Below, in pieces: positions 38,401-52,094 of a stretch of DNA of 64,000 bases. The notes beneath the pieces were generated by a model, which was not told the origin of the DNA, did not search any database, and saw only the letters and a list, made by a program, of their open reading frames with translations. The first letter of the stretch is position 1, and every line of letters starts with the position of its first letter. A program made the translations under genes and the position numbers. Origin of the DNA: Rallus limicola (lineage: Eukaryota > Chordata > Aves > Gruiformes > Rallidae); NCBI GenBank assembly GCA_022605955.1, contig JAKCOZ010000020.1, forward strand, positions 10,405,001-10,469,000, given 5' to 3'.

Positions 38401-41400
38401 CTTTGGTTTTCTTGATTGATTGACAAGTTGCTAGTTTTGCAATTGCCTGTAAGGGAGTATTTTTATCATTTCATACCTCTATGATACAAGGCATTAATAT
38501 TTGAGACTGACTCTCCTTGATTTGATATGATCTTGCATTTTTTTAATTTGCTTTCCATATAACTCTTCTTAGGATGAGCAAGTGCATTATCTTCTGGGGA
38601 GTGACTGGATTGTTGGATCCAGACACTTCTAAATCTTTTGTAAAGCAAAGCACTCCAAGAAGCTAAAAAACTAATTTATGAGAGCCATTCAGAAAAGGAA
38701 AAGTGTCAAGAGAAGTGTTCAGCCCTTGCATTGATTTTCTGTTCCTCCTTGTGTTCCAAACTGCTGCTTATATTTGTTGCCTGAAAAACTGTCTTTGCAA
38801 CTCTCCTCTGAGGATGTATTTTGTATTTTTGATTACAGGCTTATAGGATCTCTTTCTCTTCTGTTTTTTATTGCCAGGAAAGAACCGGTTTTCCCATTGT
38901 AAGAACTAAATGGCACTAAGGGCTTTTTGTGACTGCATTAACTACAAGTTTTACTCACTGGATATTGAGGTTGGCTGATTATTGCTTGTCTCAAAAGCAA
39001 TCTTCCAAAATTAGACAGCAGGCTATATAAATGGGCAGGTTTATTGTTAAAACACTTGAGACTGACCCAGCAAAAAGAAGCTGTTGGTGGAAACTTTCCA
39101 TTTGTGTCAGTAAGCCCCAATCAGACCTTTGTAATAAAGCAGCCCTTCTGAAACATGCTACTTCAGGAGCGGGTGTAATTCATTTGTAGAGAACTGGAAG
39201 GCAAAGATTAATAAAAACAGTTAATATGTGCAACACTTTTACAACCACATCTGTAAAGCAGTGCTGTTTCTATTCAGAGCTGTTGCACACAGGAATTCCT
39301 GTCTATTGATATGCCAGAATATATTTTATTCTAATAGATATTTTTTTAAAACTCATCTAAAGCTCTGTAGCTTCCCAAAGACAGAATGTGTCTGTACTGG
39401 TGGATAGTTCTATTTTTCAGTAACAAGTCCTGTGTCAGAGTACATGAGTGAGTGCTGGGAGCAGTAGCACTGCTGCTTTGCAGTTGGCTTGCAAGCAGTG
39501 GTGGCAATGCTGGTCTCAGCAAGGTCTGTGTCCATCAGTTAGCACTGACTTGGTAAACCATTATTTCCCAGACTTGTGTGGCTCCCTGCAGTGGTTCCAC
39601 CACAGCTGACTCTGCCTCACTTCCAGCACAGCCCTACCCCATTGCAGTTACCTGTGAGGTAAGAGACTGACAGTGGTGTTGTATACAAAGAGAGGCAGTG
39701 GTAACCCTTAAAATGCAGGCAACTTCAGATTAAGCCCTTAGTCATATTCCAGCACCTAAAATGGGGCCAAGTTTACTGGCCAGGACTGAATTTAAATGCA
39801 GGGATGTTGGCTTTCTGGCTGAGGTGTGTAGTCGTGGCTTCTGCACACTGGGCCTTCTAGTTTCACTGGGGCCCAGGGAAGACCACAACATCGCAAGTGT
39901 TTGCTTGGGATAAAATACTTGGGGGGGACTCCTACCAGAGTGTTGTGCTGATGACAAAGACACTGTGTCTTGTAGCTGTGTCTGTCATTTCTACTTGTGC
40001 TCCTTTAACACTTTGGAACGCAAAACATTGGCCCTCTTCAGGGAGCCCTTCAGGAGTGTCCTGAGTGACACCACAGAATAAAAGTCAAACATAGTAGTGA
40101 CATCTTAGCAGTGAAGCTGAGGAGACTCGATTGGTGGTTAATAAGTCATAAACCCCAAAGCATCTTGCTAAGACTTGTTTAAGGCTAATGTAAGCAGAAA
40201 AGGTAAGCAGAGTTGTGTCTCTTGAAGAATGCATGAAGGGAACGATTGTGAGAATGAGGGTACCAAAAGGAGCAACTGCAGAGCTGAGAGCAGTGTGACT
40301 CTGTGTGGTTTGATGGCTGTTTTTCAAAAATCAACAAGGTACAGCAATCTCTTCCTACTTCCCTTTTCTGTTTTATTTTTTCTGCTGTCTTATTTCCTCT
40401 TCCAACAATTAAATGGAAATCGATGGCTGGAACTGCCAATAAACTGTTCTCTTTAGGAATGGTAACATTCACTAGTGAGAAGAGCAGCAGATAAATGCTG
40501 CAGTGTTCAGCAGAAGAATCCTTTTTATGGTGGATAGAATACTGGTCTTTCTACCTCTTTCCCAGTGATCATCTCCACTCATTTTTCTTTAATTCAGCAT
40601 GGCCTTTGGTTTAATTGAATATAGTGTAGTACTTTCTAGGGGAAATGCCTTGTGAGCTTCAGTGCTATAGCAAATACAGTGATTTCTATGGGAAAGCTTC
40701 TCAATTTAAGACCATCTTTGGGAACATCAGACACTTGAATTTTTCATGGGTTCTTTATCTCTTCTCTGGATACAAATATGAGACAGTGATTGTAAATGCT
40801 CTGGTGTAAAATCATAGGAAATGCCTGGAAAAATTAAAGTAGCCAGATAATTACAGTCAACATATCCGGAATGTCACTGGATGCACACAATCATCTCAAC
40901 ACAGTCCTTTAGAGGAATAGATGAAAGAATTGGCTACCACAATGGAAACAGGGCTAAGTGATTGTGAACAAAAAGCAGCACTGAGACAGAAGAGTATAAA
41001 CCAAAAAGGGCAAACCTCTTGCCAACAGCCAGGAGTGAGCTGCTTTTGCTGGATGCATTCACCTGTGGGAGCCACAAAATCTGTTTGGAGGCAGAGTGAA
41101 TTAAATTAAGAATCTAATCTAAACGCTACTGCACTGCATGTCTCTGCTCAGAATAGCTAGTGCAGTGCTAGCTCATGGGGACCTGCAGCTGCACACTCAA
41201 CTCCACTGGTGGCAATACCTGTCAAGTTCAGTTTGAGATGAAGTTCTGCCCACCTGTTTTATCCAGGGGTAAGGCATTTCCAGAGCAAATGCAAACCTAG
41301 TCTTAAGAACTCTTAACATATTCCTCTTTATAGCTCACTTCTGTAATTTTCCATGAAGTATCTGTATTTGAAATAGGAAGTGATAATCTAGTACCAGTCA

Positions 41401-44400
41401 GGTGAACAAATGAATTGCTCAGGAAGTTGGTTTTTCATTATTTACTTTTTAATCTTCTGTGAGGTGCTGTGGAGCAGGTAACAGCCAAGTAGCATACCTT
41501 GTTGAAGCTGTATGAAAGGAAATATGAAGACCTGTTGCTGTAACCCTTCCTTTTGCTGTGGATGTACATATCTAATGCTGTCGGGGCTAAAGGGCTTGAA
41601 TTGTTCTCAATCTGCTGATGAAGTCAGGAGTTCATTTCCATGCCCTTTGGAAGTGGCTGATAAGCACATTCACTAGAGGTCTGACTCCATTACACTTACT
41701 GTGTGCAGATTCTAAAGAAATTATTTCTGTTAGCCTGTTAAAGGAGAAGAGCTGGAGCGCTCGCTCCAAAGCTTTTTTCCCCTGAAGCAAATATTTTATT
41801 TGTCCATATTATCACCCCTCAGCTCTTTAAAAAAGAGCTCATCTTCCTCAGTCAGATCCGGATTTGTAATTTCTCTTGTGGGCTCTCAAAAATTTAGGTT
41901 AAAATAGTAGTGAAACACTGAGAATGGGACAGAGAATTGGGCTTTGTGGTTGCATATTGAGCAGTTTTCATATGAGAGATTTACTACCTCAGGAGAAAAT
42001 GTTTTGGTTTAAATCAGTGTTATTTTGATAATTTTATATAAATACAGTCCAAAATGAACCTGTCTTTTATAAAAGTTGATTTGTCCTGGCATAACATGGA
42101 ATCAATTTGTCTAAATGGATCTGAAGAAGCCAGCACAAATGAGGAGGCTGTGGTCCCTGTTGAAAGGTTTTTCTTTCAAAAGCTGATGGAACCAAATGCA
42201 AAAGAAATCATTTGTCCAGGGGAGGACAAACAGAGTTATAAGTAGAACTTCCAAATGGCTGCTAAGCAATTATTTTAAAGGAAAAGCACATCCTTTGGAG
42301 GTCAGGGCACTCCAGTTTAGAATGCGGGCAAGGGGTTGCAAAGAACCTACCACTGCTGTGTGCAGCAAGCAAGAGATACTACAGATGAGAGAGGCACTGG
42401 GTAATGTCAAAGTGCTGTCTTCTCCTGAGCGTGTTCCATAAGCAGAGCTTGCATCCTGTGTCTTCACAGTGACTCTTTGCTTCTGAAGTGTGGCTGGCAG
42501 TGAGCACCAGAGCGGGCTTGTCAGTGATTTCAAGCTGTGGTGTAACACTGACTTCTGTGGGGCAAAGAATAGTTTAGTTTAAAAGTGAAAATGGAGGCCC
42601 TAAAGCACAGCCTTTCTTATGTTTGGCACAAAGGGAACAAAACCCAATTAACCTTGGAAGCAGTTCTTATTCAAGCACACTTCAGCATTTTTGACTGGTA
42701 AGGATTAAGCAAATTAGATAAGCAGATAGTAAGGCTACAGTTCAACAGGCAGTATTTCTCTGTATCTCCATGAAGGCAACTATAGAAAAACTCTGTGGAA
42801 AACCATGGCCAAGGTAATTCCCTGAGCTTTTGAGGAGCTCCAGAGCTACAGGGAACTGTATGCCCCTGCCGTCTAAACACACTCAGACACTGCTGGAGGG
42901 TGCACATGTGTATGTCTCTAGCATCAGACCCCTTTGACTCTTAATGCCTCCCTCTGCTCCTGGTCTAGATTTGCAATGGTGGTTCTCAGATGTGTGATCT
43001 TCCTTTGCCCTTGCTTCTCTCTACTGCCAAGTACGGTCAGGAGCTAGTTAGCCCAGAAGCTGTTGGCTTTTTTTATATACACAGCACAGCTTCCCTGGCT
43101 CCCACATCTAATGGCACTAGGGGAAAAACACTGGCGCTAATTCCAAATAAGTGATATTCTGATATGTGTGAATGGACTGGGGCTGAAAGGCGGACCAAAG
43201 TGCTGGCATTTAAGGCTTTCTTTAGCTCACGTGTTTGTGAGATGGATGTAGGTCAGCACCTTGCCACTTACTATTATCACTGATGCCTGCCAAGGGCAAA
43301 AGCTTGCTTACTTCTTATCGCCCTCCTGGGAACAATTTTGAATTGAATCTTGCTGGTCCCAGTGATGCTGCTGGGTAACTGAAGGGTATGGCTGAGCAGG
43401 AGTAGGATTTATTAATGGACAATTACTAGGAAGTAAAAAGTAGGGCAATCTGTTCTGATTTAGTAAAATGAAGTGTGAGGTTTGGGAATTACAAGTATTG
43501 AAGAGATGGCAGGGGGCGTATGCAGTTGGGAAGCAGTGATGTAAGTAAAGCTCATGCTGAGCTCATTGGGGAACGTATGAGCTACCTGTGCTCCTGAGTT
43601 CCAGCTTCTCTGGGAAGAGAAGTACAGGATTGGCAGAGGAACACAGAGAGAGTATGAAAGGGTTAGCTCAGACTGAAAAGATGTCTCAAGGCCCTGTGCA
43701 ATATAGTATTTAAGAGGAAGGCCTAGTAAACTTGCCTGATAGGTCAGTGACAAGGCACACTGGGGGCTTGTTTCACTGCTGTTATTAAAGTGGCTGAGAA
43801 AAGGAAATCAAACCTTCACCAGCAAAGTATCCTAAACCACTTCAGTCTTACTAGAAGAACTTAATTTCAGCCCTTCATGTTTCCCACAAGTCCCAGAACT
43901 TGCCCACAAAGAAACATTATGTATTCAAATAGTCCCAAAGGGTTTTGGGGTGGCTTGTGTTTTTCAGTATCAGAGAGCCAATAGCTATTTGCTTGTCTTT
44001 CTAGGCTTAGAAAATGAAAAATTAATCTCTTTAAAATCTCCTTTAAAAGTTATTGGCTTGACAGAGTTCACATGGCAAAGAAGTCAGAGGCACCTGCTTG
44101 CAGCTGTTAAAAATGTATAAACTTGTGATGCAAGTATGGTTTTATTTGTGGCCATTGGAGAAGAAAAACATGCCCAGTGCTGGACTTCCAAAGGAGTCCA
44201 TTCTTATATGGAAAATGGTGTGAACTGGATTAGCTATCAATGTAACCCACTGCAGTGCTTGGAGAGATCCAACCTGTGCAAATGTAAAACCCTTTTATCT
44301 GTGGCACTGATGATGCAACTTGTCTTAAGCTTTCACTGTTGTTTAAATGCCAACTCTTCCTTTTGTTTCATAGAAGTCTGATTTGTATGATACAGGTTTT

Positions 44401-47400
44401 TTCAGGCCACTGGGCCAAAAATGAACCTTTCGTTGTTTATTTCTGTCTACACTAGACTGTTTTATAATTGCCTACTCTGGAGTTTCTCTGGCTTTCTTTG
44501 AAACATCTGCATTGAGGCTGTTGATTGAGACCCCATACAGGATTAGCTTGCACTTTTGTGTAATAAGAGATGGCAATTACGCTGTGGGTTTTTTCCAGAC
44601 TAGAACAAAGGGTGCCTTTTGTGATTAAATGGTTTATATATGCTTTAATGATACATAATAAAATCCAAAATTCTGGCTGCTTTACAAAGCCTCAGATCTT
44701 CATTCTGCTTTATAGGTGCTGCCACAAGAACTTTGGTAGCATAACCGTATTAAAACTGAGTTCAGACCCAATGCTCAACTTGCTTGATGCTCTCTCTTTG
44801 CTCCTACCTCTGCCCATGTATTTTTGTATGCCTTGGCCACCTTCTCTAGTATGAGCAAGATCTGTGTCTGGCTCTGTGTAACATGAGCTATGTTTGCTTT
44901 TGTTGCTTTATGTCCTTTCTTTTCAGAAATGCAGAAGTAAAGCAGGTATAACACATCACAAAGTGCAATTATCTACTGGCCTTCCCCACTCTTCCTGTCT
45001 TGTCCCATGATTATTTTTTTGTAATTGGAATGCTTGACTTCACCAATCATCACAGCCAACGTGTTGTAAATAACAGTGACACCAGCGGATGAACAGAGCT
45101 GCAAAGTTTTAACAGCGGTTTTACAAAGCATTAAAAATAATCTGGATAACAAAATAGTAAAGAATCTGGGTAACACCAGTCCCAATCATTAAAGATACTT
45201 ATCTAGGAACTTAACTCCTAGCAGAGTATGCAATTTCATACTTTATCTTTGTTTCTTGAGAGACAAATTTCTCTTGTTCAATGTGGGAGATGGTTTGCAT
45301 TCAAAAATAAACTGTCATTTAAAAATGCGTGTTACTCACATTTTGTGACAGCACAAACTGATTAAAAAGGGAAAAAAAAAAACAAACCAACTTGTTAAAT
45401 GGATTTGCCAGATCAAACATTACTTTTTGCATCTGAACCAGTAGAAAATCAATCACTGTAGCTGCCAGGGAGGATGTGACTTACAAATGTAGACTCCAGA
45501 GTGAGAATGAAAGGAAACATGGTTTTAAACTATGCAAAGACAGTTTTGCTGGTGCAGCCTGCTTTGTCATGGGAGATGTATCTCAAGTGACTCAAGCCAA
45601 AACTCCATGTGGGAGGTAAATTTGTTATGTGAAAAGTTATGGAAATGAACCTCAATGTGAGAGGTCAGAACCAATCTGCCTTCCAAAGTGCTTTGTTTCT
45701 GGATTATCTCTTGGACTGAAATCACCAGACAGATGCTCTTAAATGTGCTGAATTATCTGTTATAAGTAATTAGACCCAGTGACTTCCTTGCCCTCAGATA
45801 GGACACCACATGTTTGGGCTAGGTAAGGCTGTGGCTGTGATACCATAGTCATACTTCCTTCCTAATGCTCTGCTGTGTCCAAAGCATTCTTACAGTTCTA
45901 AAATTGTGCTAATTACCAGCTTCTGTCAGGCTTGTTGCCTCATGAAGCTTTGCACCCTGGATTGTGTCCCTTGGAAAGTGAAACCCTCCCCAAGTCCTAT
46001 GTTTTCTTCTACAGAGTTCTCTTACAATGCCACTGTTGTTTCTTTTTCTAACTCAAAGCACAATCTGCAGACATTTTTTTCCAAACCATAGAGTTAAGCA
46101 TGTCAGAAAACTTCATGTTTTATAGGACAGAGCCAGTTATCAAGCCCCTATACACAGCAAAGAGAACCAGCAGGTCAAACTTCCACCTCCATCTGTTACC
46201 TTTTACTGCACACAATTGCAGTCCTTGGATTTGTTTGAAATTAAGAGCTCCTTTGAATGCAGCATGCTATGACTCTCCCTTATTCTTTAAAATCGAACTG
46301 AAATTTAACAAATCATTAGTCCTTAGAGGACTCTTACTGTCTTGAAAGCAAAAATCAGAAAGGTTTTATGTGTTGTGCCTCAGAAAATAGGGGATGTTTA
46401 TGTATAGAAATCCTGTCTTGCATAAGTATTTTATAAGCATTTTATAACATTGAACTGCTTCAGTGTGATAGACTGAAAAGTTTATTGAAGACAAACAGTC
46501 CATGCACTAGTTTCTATCTACTGATGAACACACTAAGGGCTTCTGCACTAGTTTGTTTGCAACAGGAGAAGTTAATGCCATGATTTTCTCCTGAGGGAAA
46601 TGGAGCAGCCTTTCAGACTTCATATGGGATTGTATTTTTTTTTTTTCAAGAACTATAGTTTTAGAAGAAAGTACCCACCAAAGTAATAATTGATGAACTC
46701 TTACAGACTCACTGATAGTAAAGGCATAAAAAGCCAATGCTTAAAGGACAGACCTAATTTAAAGCAATCAGTATTAAGTGTTCCTTGGCAAAGGGCCACA
46801 TTTTCTAGCCCACTAAGTTCACTTATGTCACTCAAAACTTAAATGGTCCATAAATGATAGCACTAGAACTGGCTCTTACCCTACGTGCTCACTGTGCACG
46901 TTTCAATTACCTACTTTCTCCCCTATGCTGGGGCCAGGATTGTGTGGAGCATGACTCTGACTCTTCATTACCTTCCGCTTACTTGCCACATACAGATGGC
47001 AATTAACCTTGTGCCAAGCTCAAGAGGCAGCAGGCTGTTGAAGAGCACCCACTGCATCTCTTCTATACCTAAACAAAACATGAAATGAAGCAGCTAATCT
47101 TGCCCTGCTCAGTTTGGCAGCAGCTAGAGGTACACAACCTCATGCCTCTTGGGGATGTTTGTTTTGGGTTTTTTTTCAGCAAAGGATGGAGACAGGATAG
47201 GAATTGTAATCAGGTTTTTGTTTGGTTTGGTTGGCTTTTGGTTTTATTGAAGTTCATAGTCATTATATGCTTCGTGTGCTTTGATGTCTGGCTGTTGTTT
47301 TGATGTCTAACATTTTATTGTGAATTATTTGAATAGTCCAGCTTCTCACAACTGGAAAATATCATCATGTAGTACATCAGAAGCGAGAAACCATTACACC

Positions 47401-50400
47401 AGTCATTACCTGGATGTAATGTAAGGCTGCTGGAATATTATCTTTCTGCTGTTCCCTGACTAAGTAGATGCCTTTTTAACCAGACTCATGTGCACAATCA
47501 AAATGTTCCTGACACACTCCATCGCTGTTTTATGGATGTGATAGCTGGGACTCTGCAAAGTCTCCAAACACATGGAGGGATTTGAGGTGTATGGTATATC
47601 ATCTTCTCCTTCCACCTGTTCATGCAACTGCATTCCATTTTATTTTAATTAAAACTTAGCAGGTGTTTCATTAGGGTTGATCCAAACAGCAAGAATGCCA
47701 GTTTCCCAGCAAAACAAAAAGTCAAAAGCAACATCTTGTGCTTCTATCACCTGGCCCAGAAGGTAGTATTTTTGTCCATAGCACAGAATACTTTGTCTCA
47801 TGTTTAGAAATTGGTAGGTTGCAGAGACTTTATTCATGACAGCTGGTTAATGCCTGATGACTAACTACCCATAACCATTAACAGAGCAGCAGGATGTTCA
47901 CCTCTCTGCTGAATAGCCCCAGCAAAGCTTGCAAGCATATTGTTAGCATTGTTAAATCACTCTTCAACACAAAACCAGACTCTTCCCCACATCATTATTA
48001 AGCCTGATCTGAGAAATAAATTATTTAGGAGACAGTACTGGGCTTGTGAGGTGTGAGTTTGGAACTGTGCAGGCTTTGTGCCTTTGCACGGCGTTGCATG
48101 TGATGCGAGTGTATTGAAGCACATCGGGCCATCTGCTATGTGCGGCTGCCTTTTCTTTTTAACCCACAAGGCCTGAGATAGAAAAGCCAAACAAAGATGG
48201 TGCTATCAGACTGAGTCATGGGCTGCTCTAATACCTGCCTGGCTCTTAAGTAAAAAAAGGGCTCAATGTCCATGTATTATGTGTTGACAAAGAAAGCAAA
48301 TAGTCCCTTTCAGTATCAGCCAGACAAGAAGAAAGATGAATAAGTGGAGAACTCTGCATTTTTCGTTTGTGTGTGTTCATGCACTGCTTTTTTAGGTAAG
48401 CAAAATTATATAGAATGAGTTTTATGGACAGAAGAAGCATTTTCCACCTGCTGTAGTTACTAACAACTGCTGAAAGATAAGGGGGGTGGGGCATTTTAAA
48501 AAAAAAATCTTCAATGCATGAAAAACTTGTTTAGGGGCTGCTTTTATTTAGTATTTTGAAGGCTGGCTGTATTTATAAAGTATCCAGAAAAGTCAGGGAA
48601 AGCTTCAAGCAAGACTAAGCATGATTTTAGACTGGTTTTCACTTGTCCTGTATTTCTTTAACCACATAGACACTGGTAAAACATGGCACCTAGCCATAAA
48701 AAGGATATTTGTGTGTGAGACTACCCACTAGGACAGGCAAAGAAGAATCGATCCTTCAGACAACTTATCTGAGGTGTAAAGCAAATCAGTGAATTGATAT
48801 TCAAATGTAACAAAAAGACCAACTCAGAAAAGTAGTTGATTCCCACTGGATCTCTGTATGCTGGAACAGGACTCTGAAACAGCAGCTGAAATTGAATTAT
48901 AAGTTGGAAACTACCCTTGCTGCTAGGACTTCTATAATTCATGAACCCATGGAAATTCAGTTCAGATACAGCATCTGGTTCTCATTACAGTTCTTCTATT
49001 AACCTGTTTTTCTGGTGTGGTTATTCAAAGGTCAAGTGACTTCTTCGAGGTCAAATGGAGAGAAAAATCCTTCACTCTGGCTTCTGTCCCAGAAGACTGA
49101 CATTGCAGAGGCAACAGGGGTATTTGCCAGATCTGTTTGTTTTTTTCCAAAATAAGCAATAGTAAACCTAGAGTACCATGTCAATGCCCCTCTGGATAGA
49201 GTCACTACTACTCTTAATGACCACCACTAAGGTTAGTAATCAACTGTGTGCATCTGCCACATTTTTAAATCCCCTATGAGAATTGTTTCAGCAGGAAGTA
49301 TGGATTTTAAAAAAAAAAAGCAACAAATTTTCTTTTGTATCTGATGTACAATAGAAGGTGTTTGCCTGTACTTACCAGTAACTACATAAGTCAAACAGTC
49401 ATACATAGCTGGAGAAGAGCATTAATTGGCACTTTAGGGCCAGAGAGTGCTAGCTAGCTGTTACTTGTCAGCGATGATCCTAGGGTAGGACTTAAGCATC
49501 CAGGTATTTTTAATAGGTTTGTTTTCCAATCTTATTTAGGGCTTTTGGGGGGCTTCATAGATCAGTCATCTTTGTCATGATAGGATACACTGTCAGACAT
49601 TTCTCTATTCCCAACTTTTCCTTGATTCATCCAGTTTGCATCCTCTTCTTAATTCTTAGTCATGACAAGTAACTCCTAATTGTACTAGACACACTCTGTT
49701 TCTATTTTCCAGAAACCTGATCCCTTCCTCATTTTCTTCTTAAACAGCTACGTAAATGTTTCAGCCAACTGAGGTGTTTGTAAACAAGAGGTTTGGATGT
49801 AGAGCCACCTGATAGAGTGGAAACCCAGGACCATAGGACCCAAAGAGTACTTCTCTCTGTTTTTTCTGACAGCAGTTGGAAGCCATGAACAACCATAACT
49901 GTCAACACAATCTCTCATATCATATTCATCAACTTTGGAGAACTGCTTTGACAGAAAGGTTTCTTTCCTCTCTTATAAAATTCACCATATAAAGGACAAG
50001 TTCTAATACTTCATTACAAATCTGGAATTTTTGTTGTATTTCAATGAAGACCAAGTAGAGCAAACATCACATATACCATTGAGGAATATTGTTGCTTTCC
50101 CATTCAACAAATAATGTTTTCTCTACTTACAAAGGATGGATAGTGCTGTTTGCCAATGTTTGATGTTACTCCCACCATTCTGTTCTGTGTCTGTAGGATT
50201 CTCAGTGTGGCTCCTCTTGGCTCCTGATGGGAATGATTCCCACCTAGGTGAAGCTGATACCCACCTAATTTGACAAGAAGTCTTAGAAAATTTCAGAATT
50301 AGAAACAAGTGCCCTGTTTTAAGAGGCCTAGCATGTGATGATATCAACAAACTGCACTTTTTTCACACAGTATTAAAGATGATGAAAGAAGGCTGTGAGT

Positions 50401-51739
50401 TGGATACCAAGACATTGGCTTTGTAGATACTATAAATGTTATGTACTGGTTGACAGATTTTTCAGCTGAACGATTATATGCTTATATAGTCTCTCCTATT
50501 ACGAAGAATAGGATGAAGAACTTCAGACAGATAGTGCTGTGCTGAACACAATAAGTTGGTCTTGGCTCTACAGCATGTGTTATAGAAGGATGAGCAGGTT
50601 TGATTTGAAGGCAATGAGATAGAGAATCAGCCACTTTTCTTCGTAGCATGTTTCAAAGGTTAATCACCAATTCATAGTTGAACATTCTGAAAAATGACTG
50701 CATGTTGATTCATCTATTTCCCTCTGTACCAAATCATCAGCTGTTCCAAGGTTTAGATGACCTTGCAAAATATCTAAAACATAATCTTTATTTAATAATT
50801 GCATCAGTTTCACCTTTGCCATCTCTGCAAGCAGTGAGACACAAAGAAAAGGAAAAGAAGAATGTTACTACAGTAGTTATTGTGTATATGTGAGAAAAGG
50901 CTAAAAGTCCTTATTTCTAGCTAGGGGTGCTTTGGGTTTTTCACAGTGTATTCTGATACTGATATACTGATGTACTAAGACTGAACTTTGAATTCCACAT
51001 ATTCTGTCATATATATACACACACACACAGCCCAAGTATATCCAGGAAAGTGGAGTTGAATATTGCCATTGTGATGTAAAGGAGAGAAGTTCACACTGAA
51101 CTAAAGACTCCTGCTTCCCTGGCAAAGAGACAATTTAATCCAAAGTAAGATGTGTTTTACTTAGATTAGGATGCTTGTTGCTTGCTTGTATAAGGAACCT
51201 ATGCTGCAAGATAGATGAGATTTATAACCTGAAAGATGTAAGTTAAATTCACTTTCAAGGACAGTCTCCTTTAGCTGGTGTCTGCTCAGTACTGGATGCA
51301 AAGGAGACTGTTAGAAATATCAAAATGAGGAAAAAATACTAGTCTGGTAATAAAGGGCTGAATTAGAGGGGATGGGGTTGAGCCATTTTAGTATTCTGAG
51401 AGTTCAGGGTTGCTTGGGTCCTGTAAAAGATTTCTTTTGTTGTCTTGGCTTTATCCTGATTTTGAAAACCTTAAGGACAAAGACTTCTTAAAATGCCCAA
51501 AGTTGGTTATAAATCTGTGTGATTGAGTGATGATAAGCAATTAGAAAAAGAAAATATGGCTTCATTTAGCTTTAGACTGAAGATTTTAGCTTCAGCTTCT
51601 TTAACTGGAGATTGACTTGAGCAAGATACAGTATACTGTAAAATAAGCTTCTTCATGTAAGACCAGCAATTATAATAACCAATATGAAATGTGAGGTGGG
51701 GGTTTTGACAGTAGAGAAGCAAAAAGCCCCACCACTTAC
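29404..51739. other. Long non-coding stretch, no gene seen
   Basis: About 22 kb of AT-rich sequence with short unrelated frames on both strands. I found no protein domain, structural RNA gene or clear interspersed repeat. Low-complexity stretches include T-runs near 34022-34036, an A-rich tract near 45367-45395 and T/G-rich sequence near 47165-47245. A plus-strand frame at 42054-42245 follows an ATACAG acceptor-like site and has a mildly coding-like composition, but it has no donor and no recognisable domain. A (CA)n run near 51009 is listed separately. Confidence 0.5.
51009..51029 (+). repeat. Short (TA)n(CA)n microsatellite
   Basis: An alternating CATATATATA run continues into about seven CA units. 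Such tracts are common in vertebrate DNA and are length-variable. No function is implied. Confidence 0.85.
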
Positions 51740-51812
51740 CTGACTAGATGACAGCAGATTGAAATTCTGTTCGTTAACGACTGCAGTACTTCTTAAAATG
51801 CCCAGCATACGC
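51740..51812 (-). CDS. Weak candidate coding exon
   Basis: This 73-bp minus-strand block has a consensus donor (CAG followed by GTAAGT) and a T-rich acceptor (TTGTTTTGTTAG). It is open for 24 codons after one base that would complete a previous codon, and the peptide includes STAVVNEQNFNLLSSSQ. The protein is not recognised. Its phase does not fit the candidate exon at 54880-54971. A full-consensus donor is expected about once in this much sequence, so confidence is low. Confidence 0.17.
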
Positions 51813-52065
51813 CTAACAAAACAACATACATACTGGAAAGTGGTGAACTGCAGCTCTTGGATTCAGAGCAAGGTTGTCTGAGCATAGAGACTGAGCCAAG
51901 ACAGCCCTACTGAGAGAAGAAGAAGGATTAGCTTTTCATCAAAGTAAACACGGAGGTAGCTAAGCTGTAATTCTACTGTAGGGCTGTTCTTGGCTGATCA
52001 TGTGCAGGCACTGTTTTGTGTTCTAAATGATTTTTTTTTTTTATAAGCTGAAATGTAGCTTTTGT

Positions 52066-52094
52066 GGGGGGGTGTGGGGGTGTGGAGGGGAGGG
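52066..52094 (+). other. Potential G-quadruplex
   Basis: Four G tracts of 7, 5, 4 and 3 bases are separated by loops TGT, TGTGGA and A. This meets the usual pattern of four runs of at least three G with loops of one to seven bases. It follows a T-rich run. Whether it folds in cells is unknown. Confidence 0.6.

Noticed and set aside
42054..42245. 63-codon plus-strand ORF after an ATACAG site
   Set aside because: The composition is mildly coding-like, but there is no donor, no recognisable domain and no partner exon.
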